Below are positions 35,970 through 45,371 of a DNA stretch of 64,000 bases, piece by piece. The notes under the pieces are model-generated. The model had not been told where the DNA came from. It ran no database searches and saw only the letters and a list, made by a program, of their open reading frames with translations. The position numbers and the translations under genes were made by a program. How positions within the stretch are numbered: position 1 is the first letter of the stretch; the number at the start of each line of letters is the position of its first letter. Source of the stretch: JBBIOU01 sp037443205 (GTDB taxonomy: Bacteria > Bacteroidota > Bacteroidia > Flavobacteriales_D > UBA2798); the NCBI GenBank assembly GCA_037443205.1, contig JBBIOU010000017.1:6793-70792 (forward strand). The letters run 5' to 3'.

Positions 35970-37622
35970 ATGAACCAAACCCTTAAGCTTTATCTTTCTT
36001 GTTCACTATTTACACTCTTTTTAACAAACATTTATTCGCAAGGCCAGATTCATGGTAATTTTCAGGTAATTGCTCAAACTTACGATAAAGACTCCTTAAT
36101 CGGGGCTAATGCTGCACAGGAAAAAATGCTTATGAACGGATTTTGCAACCTGATATATACAAATAAAGATTTTACAGCCGGCATACGTTACGAAACCTAC
36201 CTAAACGTATTGCAAGGATTTCCGAATGGGTACAAAGGCACCGGCATACCCTATCGTTTTGCACAATACCGCAAAGAACAATTTGACATTACAGTTGGCT
36301 CTTTTTATGAGCAATTTGGCAGCGGAATGATTTTACGTGCCTACGAAGAGCGAATGTTAGGCTATGATAATGCCTTTGAGGGATTAAGGGTAAAGATAAA
36401 CCCATACAAAGGTATCTATCTTAAAAGTTTATATGGTAAACAACGATTATTTATGGGATACGGCCCGGGTATAGTTAGAGGCATTGATGGAGAAATTTCA
36501 GTAAACGAATTATTAGACACCTTGCTTTCTGCAAATTTTCCGCAAATTACTTTGGGCGGAAGTTTTGTTAGCCGCTATCAAGATCCTACCGACTTAACTT
36601 ATATTCTTCCGGCCAATGTAGGCTCCTGGGCATACAGGGTAAATATAGCTTATAAAGACTTTAACCTATTTACCGAATATGTATACAAAATTAACGACCC
36701 TTCGGCTGATAATAATTTTATATACAAACCCGGTCAAGGCTTTTTAACTACCCTTTCATACGCCACAAATATTAAAAACGGTGATGGATTAGGTATTTTA
36801 GCAGGATATAAATACGTAGATAATTTAAGCTTCCGCAGCGATATTCGCGAGGGCTTACAAAATCTGTTTATTAACTATATGCCCGCATTAACCAAACCCC
36901 ATACCTACAACCTGGCTGCAACACTGTATCCGTATGCCACACAACCTTTAGGCGAATGGGCATTGCAAGGAGAGTTGTTTTACAAATTTAAAAAAGGCAG
37001 CGCCTTAGGCGGAAAATACGGAACTCAAATCACAATAAACGCCTCAACAGCTTATGGTATCCACAAAGAACCGCTTAATGATTTAAGCACCACCAGACAA
37101 GGCTATAAAGCCCGGATATTCAAGAAAGATTCTACACTCTATTTCAGTGATATAAATGTAGAGATTCGCAAAAAAATATCCGAAAAATTTAAATTCGTTT
37201 TGATGTATTTAAACATTGCCTATAATATGGAAGTAGTGCAAGGTCTTGGTGGTAAACCCATGGTTTTTGCTGATATATACATTGCGGATTTGAACTATAA
37301 AATAAATAAAAAACACAATTTACGATTAGAACTTCAAGCCTTGCAAACCAAACAAGATCAGGGCGACTGGGCAACGGTTTTACTCGAATACACGGTTTCA
37401 CCCCATTGGTTTGTTGCGGTTTTAGACCAATATAATTACGGCAATAAGTTAGATTACAAACGCCTGCATTACCCCTATTACACTTTTGGCTATATCAACG
37501 GTTCAAACAGAATTTCTATAGGATACGGTAAACAGCGTGCCGGTTTATTTTGCGTTGGCGGAGTATGCAGACCCGTTCCTGCATCAAACGGATTAACCGT
37601 TACTATTACAAGCAGTTTTTAA
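35970..37622 (+). CDS. DUF6029 outer-membrane beta-barrel protein
   Basis: 550 residues. Signal peptide (LKLYLSCSLFTLFLTNIYSQ), a DUF6029-like start (GQIHGNFQVIAQTYDKDSLI) and amphipathic barrel strands throughout, such as FTAGIRYETYLNVLQGF, ISIGYGKQRAG and the terminal LTVTITSSF ending in Phe. Probably an outer-membrane porin-like protein; function unknown. Located between TlpA and Omp28, 9 and 12 bp apart, forming a three-gene operon. Confidence 0.82.
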   Translation: MNQTLKLYLSCSLFTLFLTNIYSQGQIHGNFQVIAQTYDKDSLIGANAAQEKMLMNGFCNLIYTNKDFTAGIRYETYLNVLQGFPNGYKGTGIPYRFAQYRKEQFDITVGSFYEQFGSGMILRAYEERMLGYDNAFEGLRVKINPYKGIYLKSLYGKQRLFMGYGPGIVRGIDGEISVNELLDTLLSANFPQITLGGSFVSRYQDPTDLTYILPANVGSWAYRVNIAYKDFNLFTEYVYKINDPSADNNFIYKPGQGFLTTLSYATNIKNGDGLGILAGYKYVDNLSFRSDIREGLQNLFINYMPALTKPHTYNLAATLYPYATQPLGEWALQGELFYKFKKGSALGGKYGTQITINASTAYGIHKEPLNDLSTTRQGYKARIFKKDSTLYFSDINVEIRKKISEKFKFVLMYLNIAYNMEVVQGLGGKPMVFADIYIADLNYKINKKHNLRLELQALQTKQDQGDWATVLLEYTVSPHWFVAVLDQYNYGNKLDYKRLHYPYYTFGYINGSNRISIGYGKQRAGLFCVGGVCRPVPASNGLTVTITSSF

Positions 37623-37634
37623 TATATTTGTAAT

Positions 37635-38525
37635 ATGATACGTCATAAATTATTAGCCATTTTAGCAATCAGCCTCGGGATATTTGGCTGTAACTATGTT
37701 AAAGAGCCTTTTCCGCCTGCCCAACCGGTTGCCGATTGTCCTGTTCCGGCTTTCGATAGTGCAGCAGGAACACCACAAAAAAATGTTTTATTTGAAGAGT
37801 TTACCGGACACCAATGCGGAAACTGCCCCGGCTCAACCTTATTTGCCAACACTACCCTAAAAAATCAATTCGGAGACCGAATGATTATCGTATCCATACA
37901 TGCAGGTACACTTGCCGAACCCGAACCTCCCGGCACAGGTAAATTTGAAACTGATTTCAGAACAACACAAGGCGATGCCTATAACACTTCTTTTGGTGTT
38001 ACTGTTGTTCCGATTGCTCTTATTGACCGAAGCGACAACTCCGGTTTATATCCTTATTACAGACCCCAATGGCAAAATGCTATTGACCAACAATTAAATA
38101 AACCTTTAGAAGTAAATCTAAAATTAAAACTGGTTTATGATAATAACACACAAAAACTATGTGCTTTTACTGAGGCCGAATTTCTAACTAATAAATCAGG
38201 AAACTTTAATACCTGTATATACATTGTGGAAGACAGTATAATTGATTGGCAAAAAAACTATGCCGGTACCGGAGACCCCAATTACCCTACCGGAGATGTA
38301 AGCAATTATGTTCATAAACACGTATTCAGAACCACCATCGGAAACACATGGGGTTTGCAAACTGCTTCTGGAAATATTTTAGCCGGTGATAAATTTGTTA
38401 ATACATTTGCTTTTGATTTTACCGGTAAAAACTGGAATAAAAACAAGATACACATTGTTGCCTATATTTATGATGATGCAACAAAAGAAGTATTACAAAC
38501 TGTTGAAAAACGTTTGATTGAATAG
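37635..38525 (+). CDS. Omp28 family outer-membrane lipoprotein
   Basis: 296 residues. Lipobox LGIFGC with Cys at residue 19. Then an Omp28 domain: VLFEEFTGHQCGNCPGSTLF with CGNC (about 57-60) in a thioredoxin-like context, and SFGVTVVPIALIDRS with a cis-proline-like VVP. Probably anchored to the outer membrane. Third gene of the TlpA-DUF6029-Omp28 operon. The name Omp28 comes from a Porphyromonas surface antigen; the enzymatic role is unproven, but two CxxC proteins in one operon point to disulfide exchange. Confidence 0.87.
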   Translation: MIRHKLLAILAISLGIFGCNYVKEPFPPAQPVADCPVPAFDSAAGTPQKNVLFEEFTGHQCGNCPGSTLFANTTLKNQFGDRMIIVSIHAGTLAEPEPPGTGKFETDFRTTQGDAYNTSFGVTVVPIALIDRSDNSGLYPYYRPQWQNAIDQQLNKPLEVNLKLKLVYDNNTQKLCAFTEAEFLTNKSGNFNTCIYIVEDSIIDWQKNYAGTGDPNYPTGDVSNYVHKHVFRTTIGNTWGLQTASGNILAGDKFVNTFAFDFTGKNWNKNKIHIVAYIYDDATKEVLQTVEKRLIE

Positions 38526-38535
38526 CTATTTTTAG

Positions 38536-39213
38536 ATGCTTGGCCATTTATTTGAATTATTTTTCCCGGATAATTGCGCAGGTTGTAAATCACCTTTATT
38601 TAAAAACGAACATACCATTTGTACCAAATGCCTGGCAAACTTACCTTATACAGATTATATTAATTATGCCGACAACCCCGTTGCAAAAATATTTTGGGGA
38701 AAATTAAAAGTTGAAGCTGCGGCATCCTATTTACATTTTACAAAAACTACCACAGTACAAAAACTTTTGCATGAATTGAAATACAAAGGAAACAAACAAG
38801 TAGGACATGTATTGGGTTACATGATGGGAAAAGAATTATTGAAAAATGAAATATTCGGTACTACCCAATACGTTATTCCAATTCCTTTACATCCGAAAAA
38901 AGAAAGAAAAAGAGGTTACAATCAGGCATGGTCTATAGCCCAGGGAATAGCCCATGCAATGAATATAGAAGCTTTGGAGCGTGCTGTTGTAAGAAATGTT
39001 TATACAGAAAGCCAAACAAAAAAAACGCGTTTCAAACGTTGGCAAAATGTTGAATCAATATTTTCAGTTAAAGAAAAAGATAAGTTAAAACATCAACATA
39101 TTATATTGGTAGATGATGTAATAACTACCGGTTCGACCATGGAAGCATGTTTGCAGGAAATAATAAAAAACGAGGGTACCAAAGTAAGCGTTGCAGCCTT
39201 GGCTTCAGCATAG
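38536..39213 (+). CDS. ComF family phosphoribosyltransferase-like protein
   Basis: 225 residues. N-terminal zinc-type motif CAGCKSPLF...CTKCLANLPY (residues about 14-37), a conserved IPLHPKKERKRGYNQAWSIA segment and the PRPP-binding loop ILVDDVITTGSTMEACLQE near residue 195. ComF proteins support DNA uptake in naturally competent bacteria, but the family is also widespread in non-competent ones. Starts 10 bp after Omp28, probably read-through. Convergent with the aminotransferase, 2 bp apart, with no terminator visible. Confidence 0.9.
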   Translation: MLGHLFELFFPDNCAGCKSPLFKNEHTICTKCLANLPYTDYINYADNPVAKIFWGKLKVEAAASYLHFTKTTTVQKLLHELKYKGNKQVGHVLGYMMGKELLKNEIFGTTQYVIPIPLHPKKERKRGYNQAWSIAQGIAHAMNIEALERAVVRNVYTESQTKKTRFKRWQNVESIFSVKEKDKLKHQHIILVDDVITTGSTMEACLQEIIKNEGTKVSVAALASA

Positions 39214-39215
39214 CA

Positions 39216-40439
39216 TTAAACAGCTTTTTCTAATTTTTTAACAGCGGTTTTTCGGGGATATACTTTTAGAGCTTCACTCAAGCATCTTAAAGCGTTTTGC
39301 AATGATTCGGTATTTAAAACATAAGCCAACCTGACTTCCTGAACACCTAAACCTTTGGTAGCATAAAATCCGGTAGCCGGAGCCATCATAACTGTTTGGC
39401 TTTGATATTCAAATTCCTGTAACATCCATTGACAAAAATTATCGGCATGGTCAATCGGAAATTTAGCCATGGCATAAAATGCCCCTCCGGGAGTTGGACA
39501 TATCACTCCTTCAATATTTCTCAATCCCTCCACTAAAATATTTCTTCTTTTTACATATTCATTTATTACTGTATCAAAATAAGATTGAGGAGTATTTAAC
39601 GCTGCTTCCGAAGCAATTTGTCCTAAAGTTGGCGGACTTAATCTGGCTTGTCCAAACTTTAAGGCTGCCGCCATAATTTCTTTGTTTCTCGAAATTAATG
39701 CCCCTATTCTTACTCCGCACATACTATAACGCTTAGAAACCGAATCAACCAAAACAACATTATTTTCTATACCTTCTAAATTCAGAGCGGAATAAGGTGT
39801 TGCACCGTCATAACAAAATTCACGATACACTTCATCGGCAAATAAAAATAAATCGTGTTTTTTAACTATATCACGTAATGCGTAAAGTTCTTCTTTTGCA
39901 TATAAATATCCTGTTGGGTTACCCGGATTGCTTATTAAAATTCCTTTTGTTTTAGGCGTAATTAATTTCTCAAATTCCTCGATGGGAGGCAAAGCATAAC
40001 CGTTTTCTATGTAAGATGTAACAGGTATTACTTTTACTCCGGCCATTAAAGCAAAACTATTGTAATTGGCATAAAACGGTTCGGGTATAATAATCTCATC
40101 ACCGGGGTTAAAACAGGTCATAAAACCAATTACCAGAGCTTCCGAACCACCGCAGGTAATTATAATATCTTCAAAGTTTAAGTGTATATTAAATTTTTCG
40201 TAATACTTTGCCAAGCCTTTGCGATAGCTTTCAAAGCCTGCACTATGGCTGTATTCTATAACTTTTATATGGGTATTTTTAATAGCATTCAATGCAGTTT
40301 CAGGAGTTTCTATGTCGGGTTGCCCGATGTTGAGATGATATACTTTTTTTCCTGCTTTTTTAGCCGCTTCTGCGTATGGCACTAATTTTCTGATGGGTGA
40401 TGCCGGCATAAATACCGCTTTTTCTGAAATACTGGGCAT
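39216..40439 (-). CDS. Class I/II PLP-dependent aminotransferase
   Basis: 407 residues with the fold-type I aminotransferase signature: LNIGQPDIETPE near the N-terminus, IITCGGSEAL, ILISNPGNPTGYLYAKEEL, the DEVYREFCYDG segment and the PLP-lysine motif DSVSKRYSMCGVRIGAL. Resembles aspartate/aromatic aminotransferases. Cytoplasmic transfer of an amino group between amino acid and 2-oxoacid; substrate not assignable. Divergent from the MarR gene, with a 186-bp shared upstream region containing a palindrome. Confidence 0.9.
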   Translation of the reverse strand: MPSISEKAVFMPASPIRKLVPYAEAAKKAGKKVYHLNIGQPDIETPETALNAIKNTHIKVIEYSHSAGFESYRKGLAKYYEKFNIHLNFEDIIITCGGSEALVIGFMTCFNPGDEIIIPEPFYANYNSFALMAGVKVIPVTSYIENGYALPPIEEFEKLITPKTKGILISNPGNPTGYLYAKEELYALRDIVKKHDLFLFADEVYREFCYDGATPYSALNLEGIENNVVLVDSVSKRYSMCGVRIGALISRNKEIMAAALKFGQARLSPPTLGQIASEAALNTPQSYFDTVINEYVKRRNILVEGLRNIEGVICPTPGGAFYAMAKFPIDHADNFCQWMLQEFEYQSQTVMMAPATGFYATKGLGVQEVRLAYVLNTESLQNALRCLSEALKVYPRKTAVKKLEKAV

Positions 40440-40546
40440 ATTTTATTATTTATTACGCAAATATACATGGTTACAAACAATAATTTCTGAAACAAATTAA
40501 TTTATTGCTTTTGCCGGATAAATAATAGCATGATTTTTAACAAATA

Positions 40547-40562
40547 ATTATGCAAGCATAAT
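40547..40562. promoter_or_regulatory. Candidate MarR operator, palindrome ATTATGC-AA-GCATAAT
   Basis: Perfect 7-bp inverted repeat with a 2-nt centre, 64 bp before the MarR start codon and 12 nt before a TAATTTAG box (40574-40581) that could be the -7 element. The size and A/T-rich arms are normal for MarR-dimer sites. Binding here would cover the -33 region. Confidence 0.45.
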
Positions 40563-40625
40563 AATAAAATACTTAATTTAGTGCGCTGTTATATTTTCTG
40601 TACTAATAATTTATTATTGTATTTT

Positions 40626-41075
40626 ATGAAACCACAAGAAACTATAGACTTTTATTTACGCTGGGCATGGCATAGTATTGCACGCCTATACAATGATGAG
40701 GCCGAAAAACATGGTTTAACCATGTCTAACGGATACGTATTATTAAACATTGACATTCGAGAAGGTACACCATCAACCAAACTCGGCCCTAAAATGGGGA
40801 TGGAACCCAGAAGCCTGACCAGAACACTTAAAAATATGGAGGATCAAGGTCTTATCTATAGAAAAACCGATAAAAAAGATAAACGCATGGTTAGAATCAT
40901 GCTAAGCGACCTGGGTAAAAAAAAGAGGGAGATTGCAAAAAAATCTGTAATTGCTTTTAATGAATATGTACAATCTAAGTTAAACACTGAAGAATTAGAT
41001 GCTTTTTTTCGTGTGATGGAAAAAATTAATCACTTGTTAAAACAGGAAACACATGAAAACTTTTTTAAGAAATAA
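40626..41075 (+). CDS. MarR family transcriptional regulator
   Basis: 149 residues from the ATG at 40626, where KPQETIDFYLRWAWHSIARL begins; upstream codons are not homologous. Winged helix: GTPSTKLGPKMGMEPRSLTR (helix-turn-helix, about residues 53-72) and wing DKKDKRMVRIMLSDLGKKKR. Dimeric DNA-binding repressor or activator, usually responding to a small ligand. It lies 20 bp before the beta-oxidation genes and is probably their regulator, perhaps sensing acyl-CoA, and probably acts on the palindrome at 40547. Confidence 0.9.
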   Translation: MKPQETIDFYLRWAWHSIARLYNDEAEKHGLTMSNGYVLLNIDIREGTPSTKLGPKMGMEPRSLTRTLKNMEDQGLIYRKTDKKDKRMVRIMLSDLGKKKREIAKKSVIAFNEYVQSKLNTEELDAFFRVMEKINHLLKQETHENFFKK

Positions 41076-41095
41076 TTTTACAAAATATTAAAACT

Positions 41096-43477
41096 ATGTC
41101 TCACTACAAACACATTAAAAAAGTTGCCGTTTTAGGTTCAGGAGTAATGGGTTCACGCATTGCCTGCCATTTTGCAAATATTGGTGTAGAAGTTATTTTA
41201 TTGGATATTGTTCCAAAAGATGCACCTGCTGATAATAAAGCTGCACGCAATAAAATTGTAAACGATGCATTGCAGTTTGCACTAAAATCAAACCCCTCGC
41301 CTATTTATCGCAAAAGTTTTGCACGACTAATAACTACCGGAAATTTTGAAGACGATTTCCAAAAAATTAACGATTGCGACTGGGTAATTGAAGTGGTGGT
41401 TGAACGCTTAGATATAAAACAACAAATATTTGAAAAAGTAGATAAATACCGCAAACAAGGTTCTATTGTAAGTTCTAATACTTCCGGTATTCCTATTCAC
41501 ATGATGTTGGAAGGAAGAAGTGATGATTTTAAAAAACATTTCTGCGGTACACACTTCTTTAATCCTCCTCGCTATTTAAGATTATTGGAAATTATTCCTA
41601 CGCCTCAATCATCGCCAGAAATGATTGACTTCTTAATGTCGTACGGAGAAAAATATTTAGGAAAAACAACGGTACTATGTAAAGACACTCCTGCATTTAT
41701 TGCCAATAGAATTGGGGTTTATGGTATTATGGCTTTATTCCATTTGGTTGAAAAAATGGAATTAACCGTTGAGGAAGTAGATAAGCTAACAGGCCCTGTT
41801 TTAGGAAGACCAAAATCTGCTACATTCCGTACCTGCGATGTGGTGGGTATGGATACACTTGTTCATGTAGCAAATGGTTTAAAACAAAACTGCCCACATG
41901 ATGAAGCAAAAGCCTTGTTTGAATTGCCCGGCTATGTTTCAAAAATGATTGAAAAAAATTGGTTTGGTGATAAATCAGGACAAGGATTTTACAAAAAAGT
42001 GAAGAAAGACGGCAAGAGTGAAATCTTAGCATTAAACCTTAAAACATTAGAATACACTCCATCGCAAAAAGTAAAATTTGCTACGCTGGAACAAACCAAA
42101 ACCATTGATAACCTTCGTGACAGAATGAAGGTATTAATATCAGGGAAAGATAAAGCCGGTGATTTTTATCGTGCCATGTTTTTTGGTTTGTTTCAATACG
42201 TTTCTAACCGTATTCCCGAAATAAGCGATGAACTTTATAAAATAGACGATGCCATGAAAGCCGGCTTTGGCTGGGAAATAGGCCCGTTTGAAACCTGGGA
42301 TGCCATTGGAGTTGAAGAAACCCTTAAACACATGGAAGCAAACAATTGTAAGCCTGCACAGTGGGTTTACGATATGTTGGCTGCCGGTAATAAATCTTTC
42401 TATAAAATAGAAAAAGGACAAAAAGCATATTACGACATTCCCTCAAAATCCTATAAAACTATTCCGGGAACAGAACAATTTATATTGCTTGATAATTTGC
42501 GTAGCGATAAAATTGTTTGGAAAAACAGCGGCACTACCCTATTCGATATTGGCGATGGAATTTTAAATCTTGAATTCCATACTAAAATGAATACCATTGG
42601 TGGCGAAGTAATTGAAGGTATAAACAAAGCTATTGATATTGCCGAAAAATCTTACAAAGGTTTGGTAATTTCAAACGAAGGGCAAAATTTTTCGGCAGGA
42701 GCTAATTTAGGAATGGTATTTATGATGGCCGTAGAACAAGAATATGATGAATTAGATTTTGCCGTGCGTGCATTCCAAAATGCAACCATGAGAGCGCGCT
42801 ACTCATCTATTCCTGTAGTGGTAGCACCACACGGATTAACCTTAGGCGGTGGCTGCGAATTATGTTTGCATGCCGATGCAGTAGTTGCACATGCAGAAAC
42901 ATATATGGGATTAGTTGAATTTGGAGTTGGTGTAATTCCCGGTGGTGGTGGCACCAAAGAATTTGCATTGCGTTTATCAGACGAATTAAAAGAAGGTGAT
43001 TTGGAATTAAATCAATTGCGCAATCGCTTCTTAACCATTGGACAGGCTAAAGTTTCAACATCAGCTTACGAAGCATTTGATTTAGGATATTTAAGACCCG
43101 GTATTGATAAAGTTGTTGTTTCCAGAAACAGATTACTTGCCGAAGCCAAAGCCGAATGTTTACGCATAGCAGAAAAAGGATACACCCAACCTGCACCGCG
43201 AAAAGATATTCGCATATTAGGAAATCAGGCCATGGGATTAATTTATGTGGGAGCTAATTCCATGCGCAGCGGAAATTACATTAGCGACCATGATCAAAAA
43301 ATTTCTGAAATGTTAGGTTATGTAATGTGCGGTGGCGATTTATCGCAACCAACATTAGTAAGCGAACAATATTTATTAGACCTTGAACGCGAAGCCTTTG
43401 TTAAACTTTGTGCCGAGAGAAAAACATTAGAGCGCATGCAAAGTATTTTAACAGGTGGTAAAGTGCTTAGAAATTAA
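41096..43477 (+). CDS. fadN: 3-hydroxyacyl-CoA dehydrogenase / enoyl-CoA hydratase (FadN type)
   Basis: 793 residues. The N-terminal NAD-binding domain has VAVLGSGVMGSRIACHFANI (residues 10-29, GxGxxG) and CGTHFFNPPRYLRLLEI, followed by a second HCDH domain; the C-terminal part is crotonase-like (GQNFSAGANLGMVFMM, HGLTLGGGCELCLHADAVVA, GVGVIPGGGGTKEFAL). The domain order is dehydrogenase then hydratase, the reverse of E. coli FadB, and the length equals Bacillus FadN (about 790). Carries out the middle steps of fatty-acid beta-oxidation. First structural gene of the operon, 20 bp after the MarR regulator. Confidence 0.92.
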   Translation: MSHYKHIKKVAVLGSGVMGSRIACHFANIGVEVILLDIVPKDAPADNKAARNKIVNDALQFALKSNPSPIYRKSFARLITTGNFEDDFQKINDCDWVIEVVVERLDIKQQIFEKVDKYRKQGSIVSSNTSGIPIHMMLEGRSDDFKKHFCGTHFFNPPRYLRLLEIIPTPQSSPEMIDFLMSYGEKYLGKTTVLCKDTPAFIANRIGVYGIMALFHLVEKMELTVEEVDKLTGPVLGRPKSATFRTCDVVGMDTLVHVANGLKQNCPHDEAKALFELPGYVSKMIEKNWFGDKSGQGFYKKVKKDGKSEILALNLKTLEYTPSQKVKFATLEQTKTIDNLRDRMKVLISGKDKAGDFYRAMFFGLFQYVSNRIPEISDELYKIDDAMKAGFGWEIGPFETWDAIGVEETLKHMEANNCKPAQWVYDMLAAGNKSFYKIEKGQKAYYDIPSKSYKTIPGTEQFILLDNLRSDKIVWKNSGTTLFDIGDGILNLEFHTKMNTIGGEVIEGINKAIDIAEKSYKGLVISNEGQNFSAGANLGMVFMMAVEQEYDELDFAVRAFQNATMRARYSSIPVVVAPHGLTLGGGCELCLHADAVVAHAETYMGLVEFGVGVIPGGGGTKEFALRLSDELKEGDLELNQLRNRFLTIGQAKVSTSAYEAFDLGYLRPGIDKVVVSRNRLLAEAKAECLRIAEKGYTQPAPRKDIRILGNQAMGLIYVGANSMRSGNYISDHDQKISEMLGYVMCGGDLSQPTLVSEQYLLDLEREAFVKLCAERKTLERMQSILTGGKVLRN

Positions 43478-43488
43478 TTTGTGTTTTG

Positions 43489-43971
43489 ATGGAATATCTT
43501 AAACTATTTTCAAAACTGCAAGAACAAAAAGTACGCTATTTAATTTGTGGCGGACTAGCAGTAAACATATATGGTATTCCAAGAATGACAGCTGATATTG
43601 ACTTGTTGTTAGATTTTACTGAACAAAATTTATTGGCTTTTGAAAATGTTATGAATGAAATTGGATACAAACCTACTCTTCCAATAAAATTAAGTTCATT
43701 ATTTGATTTTGATAAAAGAAAATTATTGAAAGAAGATAAAAATTTGATAGCATTTTCATTTTTTAATCACGAAAATAACTTAATGAGTATAGATGTATTA
43801 TTAGACTTGCCAATAACATTTGAATTATTATGGAAAAACAAAACAAAAAGAAAGTTTGAAACAACAGAAGTGTACCTAGTAAGTGTAGATGATTTAATTA
43901 TATTAAAAGAATATTCAGGAAGAGAACAAGACATACAAGATATTATTTATTTAAAACAATATAAAAAATGA
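43489..43971 (+). CDS. Nucleotidyltransferase-fold protein (AbiEii/MNT-like)
   Basis: 160 residues from the ATG at 43489 (a TTG precedes it). The N-terminal motif VRYLICGGLAVNIYGIPRMT followed by ADIDLLLDF gives the GG...DxD pattern of minimal nucleotidyltransferases (residues about 17-44); LMSIDVLLDLP may supply the third acidic residue, and SVDDLIILKEYSGREQDIQD matches the C-terminal helix of AbiEii/DUF6036-like members. Such proteins occur as parts of toxin-antitoxin or phage-defence pairs. It overlaps a small gene by 4 bp (ATGA), and the pair is inserted between fadN and fadA with no metabolic link. Function unproven. Confidence 0.78.
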   Translation: MEYLKLFSKLQEQKVRYLICGGLAVNIYGIPRMTADIDLLLDFTEQNLLAFENVMNEIGYKPTLPIKLSSLFDFDKRKLLKEDKNLIAFSFFNHENNLMSIDVLLDLPITFELLWKNKTKRKFETTEVYLVSVDDLIILKEYSGREQDIQDIIYLKQYKK

Positions 43972-44150
43972 CTGCAAAAGGTTTTAAATATTTTGTTTCC
44001 AAAGAACAAGTCATTGCGCACCAACAAAGAAGTGTTAAAGAAATTTTGCAATGGCTACATGAAACAAACTATTTTTTGAAAAATGTTCAGAATGAAACAG
44101 AAAAAAATATCATGAAACAAATTAAAGAAAATCTTAATACTCAAATCTAA
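43968..44150 (+). CDS. Small protein paired with the nucleotidyltransferase
   Basis: 60 residues, with no family recognised. Lysine- and glutamine-rich, predicted helical (VIAHQQRSVKEILQWLHETN, then NETEKNIMKQIKENL). Its ATG overlaps the nucleotidyltransferase stop (ATGA), so the two are translated together, as expected for a partner or antitoxin/toxin mate. Short length makes the call less certain, but the overlap and the clean frame argue that it is real. Confidence 0.6.
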   Translation: MTAKGFKYFVSKEQVIAHQQRSVKEILQWLHETNYFLKNVQNETEKNIMKQIKENLNTQI

Positions 44151-44175
44151 CATCTCAAATCTAAATATTAAAACT

Positions 44176-45351
44176 ATGAATGCATATATTGTAGCCGGAT
44201 ACAGAACAGCAGTAGGAAAAGCCAACAGAGGTTATTTTCGTTTTACCCGACCTGATGACTTAGCAGCCGAAGTAATTAAACATTTAATGAATTCGCTGCC
44301 ACAAATTGCGCATGACGAAGTAGATGATTTAATTGTTGGTAATGCCATGCCTGAAGCTGAGCAAGGTTTAAATTTTGCTCGTTTAATCTCTTTAATGTCG
44401 TTTAATACCGATAAAGTTTCGGGCATGACCGTAAACCGCTATTGTGCATCAGGATTAGAAACCATTGCTATAGCTTCATCAAAAATTCATGCCGGATTAG
44501 CCGATTGTATTATTGCAGGTGGTTCAGAATCGATGAGTTTAATACCTATGGGCGGTTGGAGAGTTATTCCTAATCCTAAAGTTGCCAAAGAACATCCTGA
44601 TTGGTATTGGGGAATGGGTTTAACTGCTGAAGCCGTTGCCAAAGATTTTAACGTATCGCGCGAAGACCAGGATGCATTTTCATACAATTCGCACATGAAG
44701 GCCATTAAAGCTATTCAGGAAAATAAATTTGATAAAGAAATTGTACCGGTTACTGTTAAAGAAATTTTACTGGATGAAAATGGAAAAAAACAATCGCGTG
44801 AAATAATTGCTAAAGTAGATGAAGGTCCCCGAGCTGATACCAATATGGAAGCTTTGGCCAAACTAAAACCTGTATTCGCTGCCGATGGATGTGTAACAGC
44901 CGGTAACTCATCACAAACCAGTGATGGCGCTGCCTTTGTAATGGTAGTAAGCGAAGCTTTTTTGAAAAAACACAATTTAAAACCCATTGCTCGTTTAAAA
45001 TCATTTGCTACTGCAGGAGTTGCACCGCGCATTATGGGAATTGGCCCCGTAGCAGCTATTCCTAAATCATTAAAATTAGCCGGATTAAAACAAGATGATA
45101 TAGACTTAATTGAACTTAACGAAGCATTTGCATCTCAATCGTTGGCCGTTATACGAGAATTAAATTTAAACCCCGAAATTGTAAATGTAAATGGAGGGGC
45201 AATTGCTTTAGGTCACCCGTTGGGTTGTTCGGGAGCAAAACTTACTGTACAAATAATAAACGAATTAAAGCGCAGAAACAAGAAATACGGGTTAGTAACC
45301 ATGTGCGTTGGAACCGGACAAGGTGCTGCAGGAGTAATTGAAATATTATAG
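44176..45351 (+). CDS. fadA: Acetyl-CoA C-acyltransferase (thiolase)
   Basis: 391 residues. Nucleophile Cys90 in MTVNRYCASGLETIAIASSK, the substrate-binding region AGGSESMSLIPMGGWR, the C-terminal VNGGAIALGHPLGCSGAKLT with catalytic His, and MCVGTGQGAAGV with the second catalytic Cys. Cleaves 3-ketoacyl-CoA with CoA to acetyl-CoA and a shortened acyl-CoA, the last step of beta-oxidation. Length identical to Bacillus FadA. It is separated from fadN by the nucleotidyltransferase pair. Confidence 0.95.
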   Translation: MNAYIVAGYRTAVGKANRGYFRFTRPDDLAAEVIKHLMNSLPQIAHDEVDDLIVGNAMPEAEQGLNFARLISLMSFNTDKVSGMTVNRYCASGLETIAIASSKIHAGLADCIIAGGSESMSLIPMGGWRVIPNPKVAKEHPDWYWGMGLTAEAVAKDFNVSREDQDAFSYNSHMKAIKAIQENKFDKEIVPVTVKEILLDENGKKQSREIIAKVDEGPRADTNMEALAKLKPVFAADGCVTAGNSSQTSDGAAFVMVVSEAFLKKHNLKPIARLKSFATAGVAPRIMGIGPVAAIPKSLKLAGLKQDDIDLIELNEAFASQSLAVIRELNLNPEIVNVNGGAIALGHPLGCSGAKLTVQIINELKRRNKKYGLVTMCVGTGQGAAGVIEIL

Positions 45352-45371
45352 AACAAGAAAATTACTAAACT

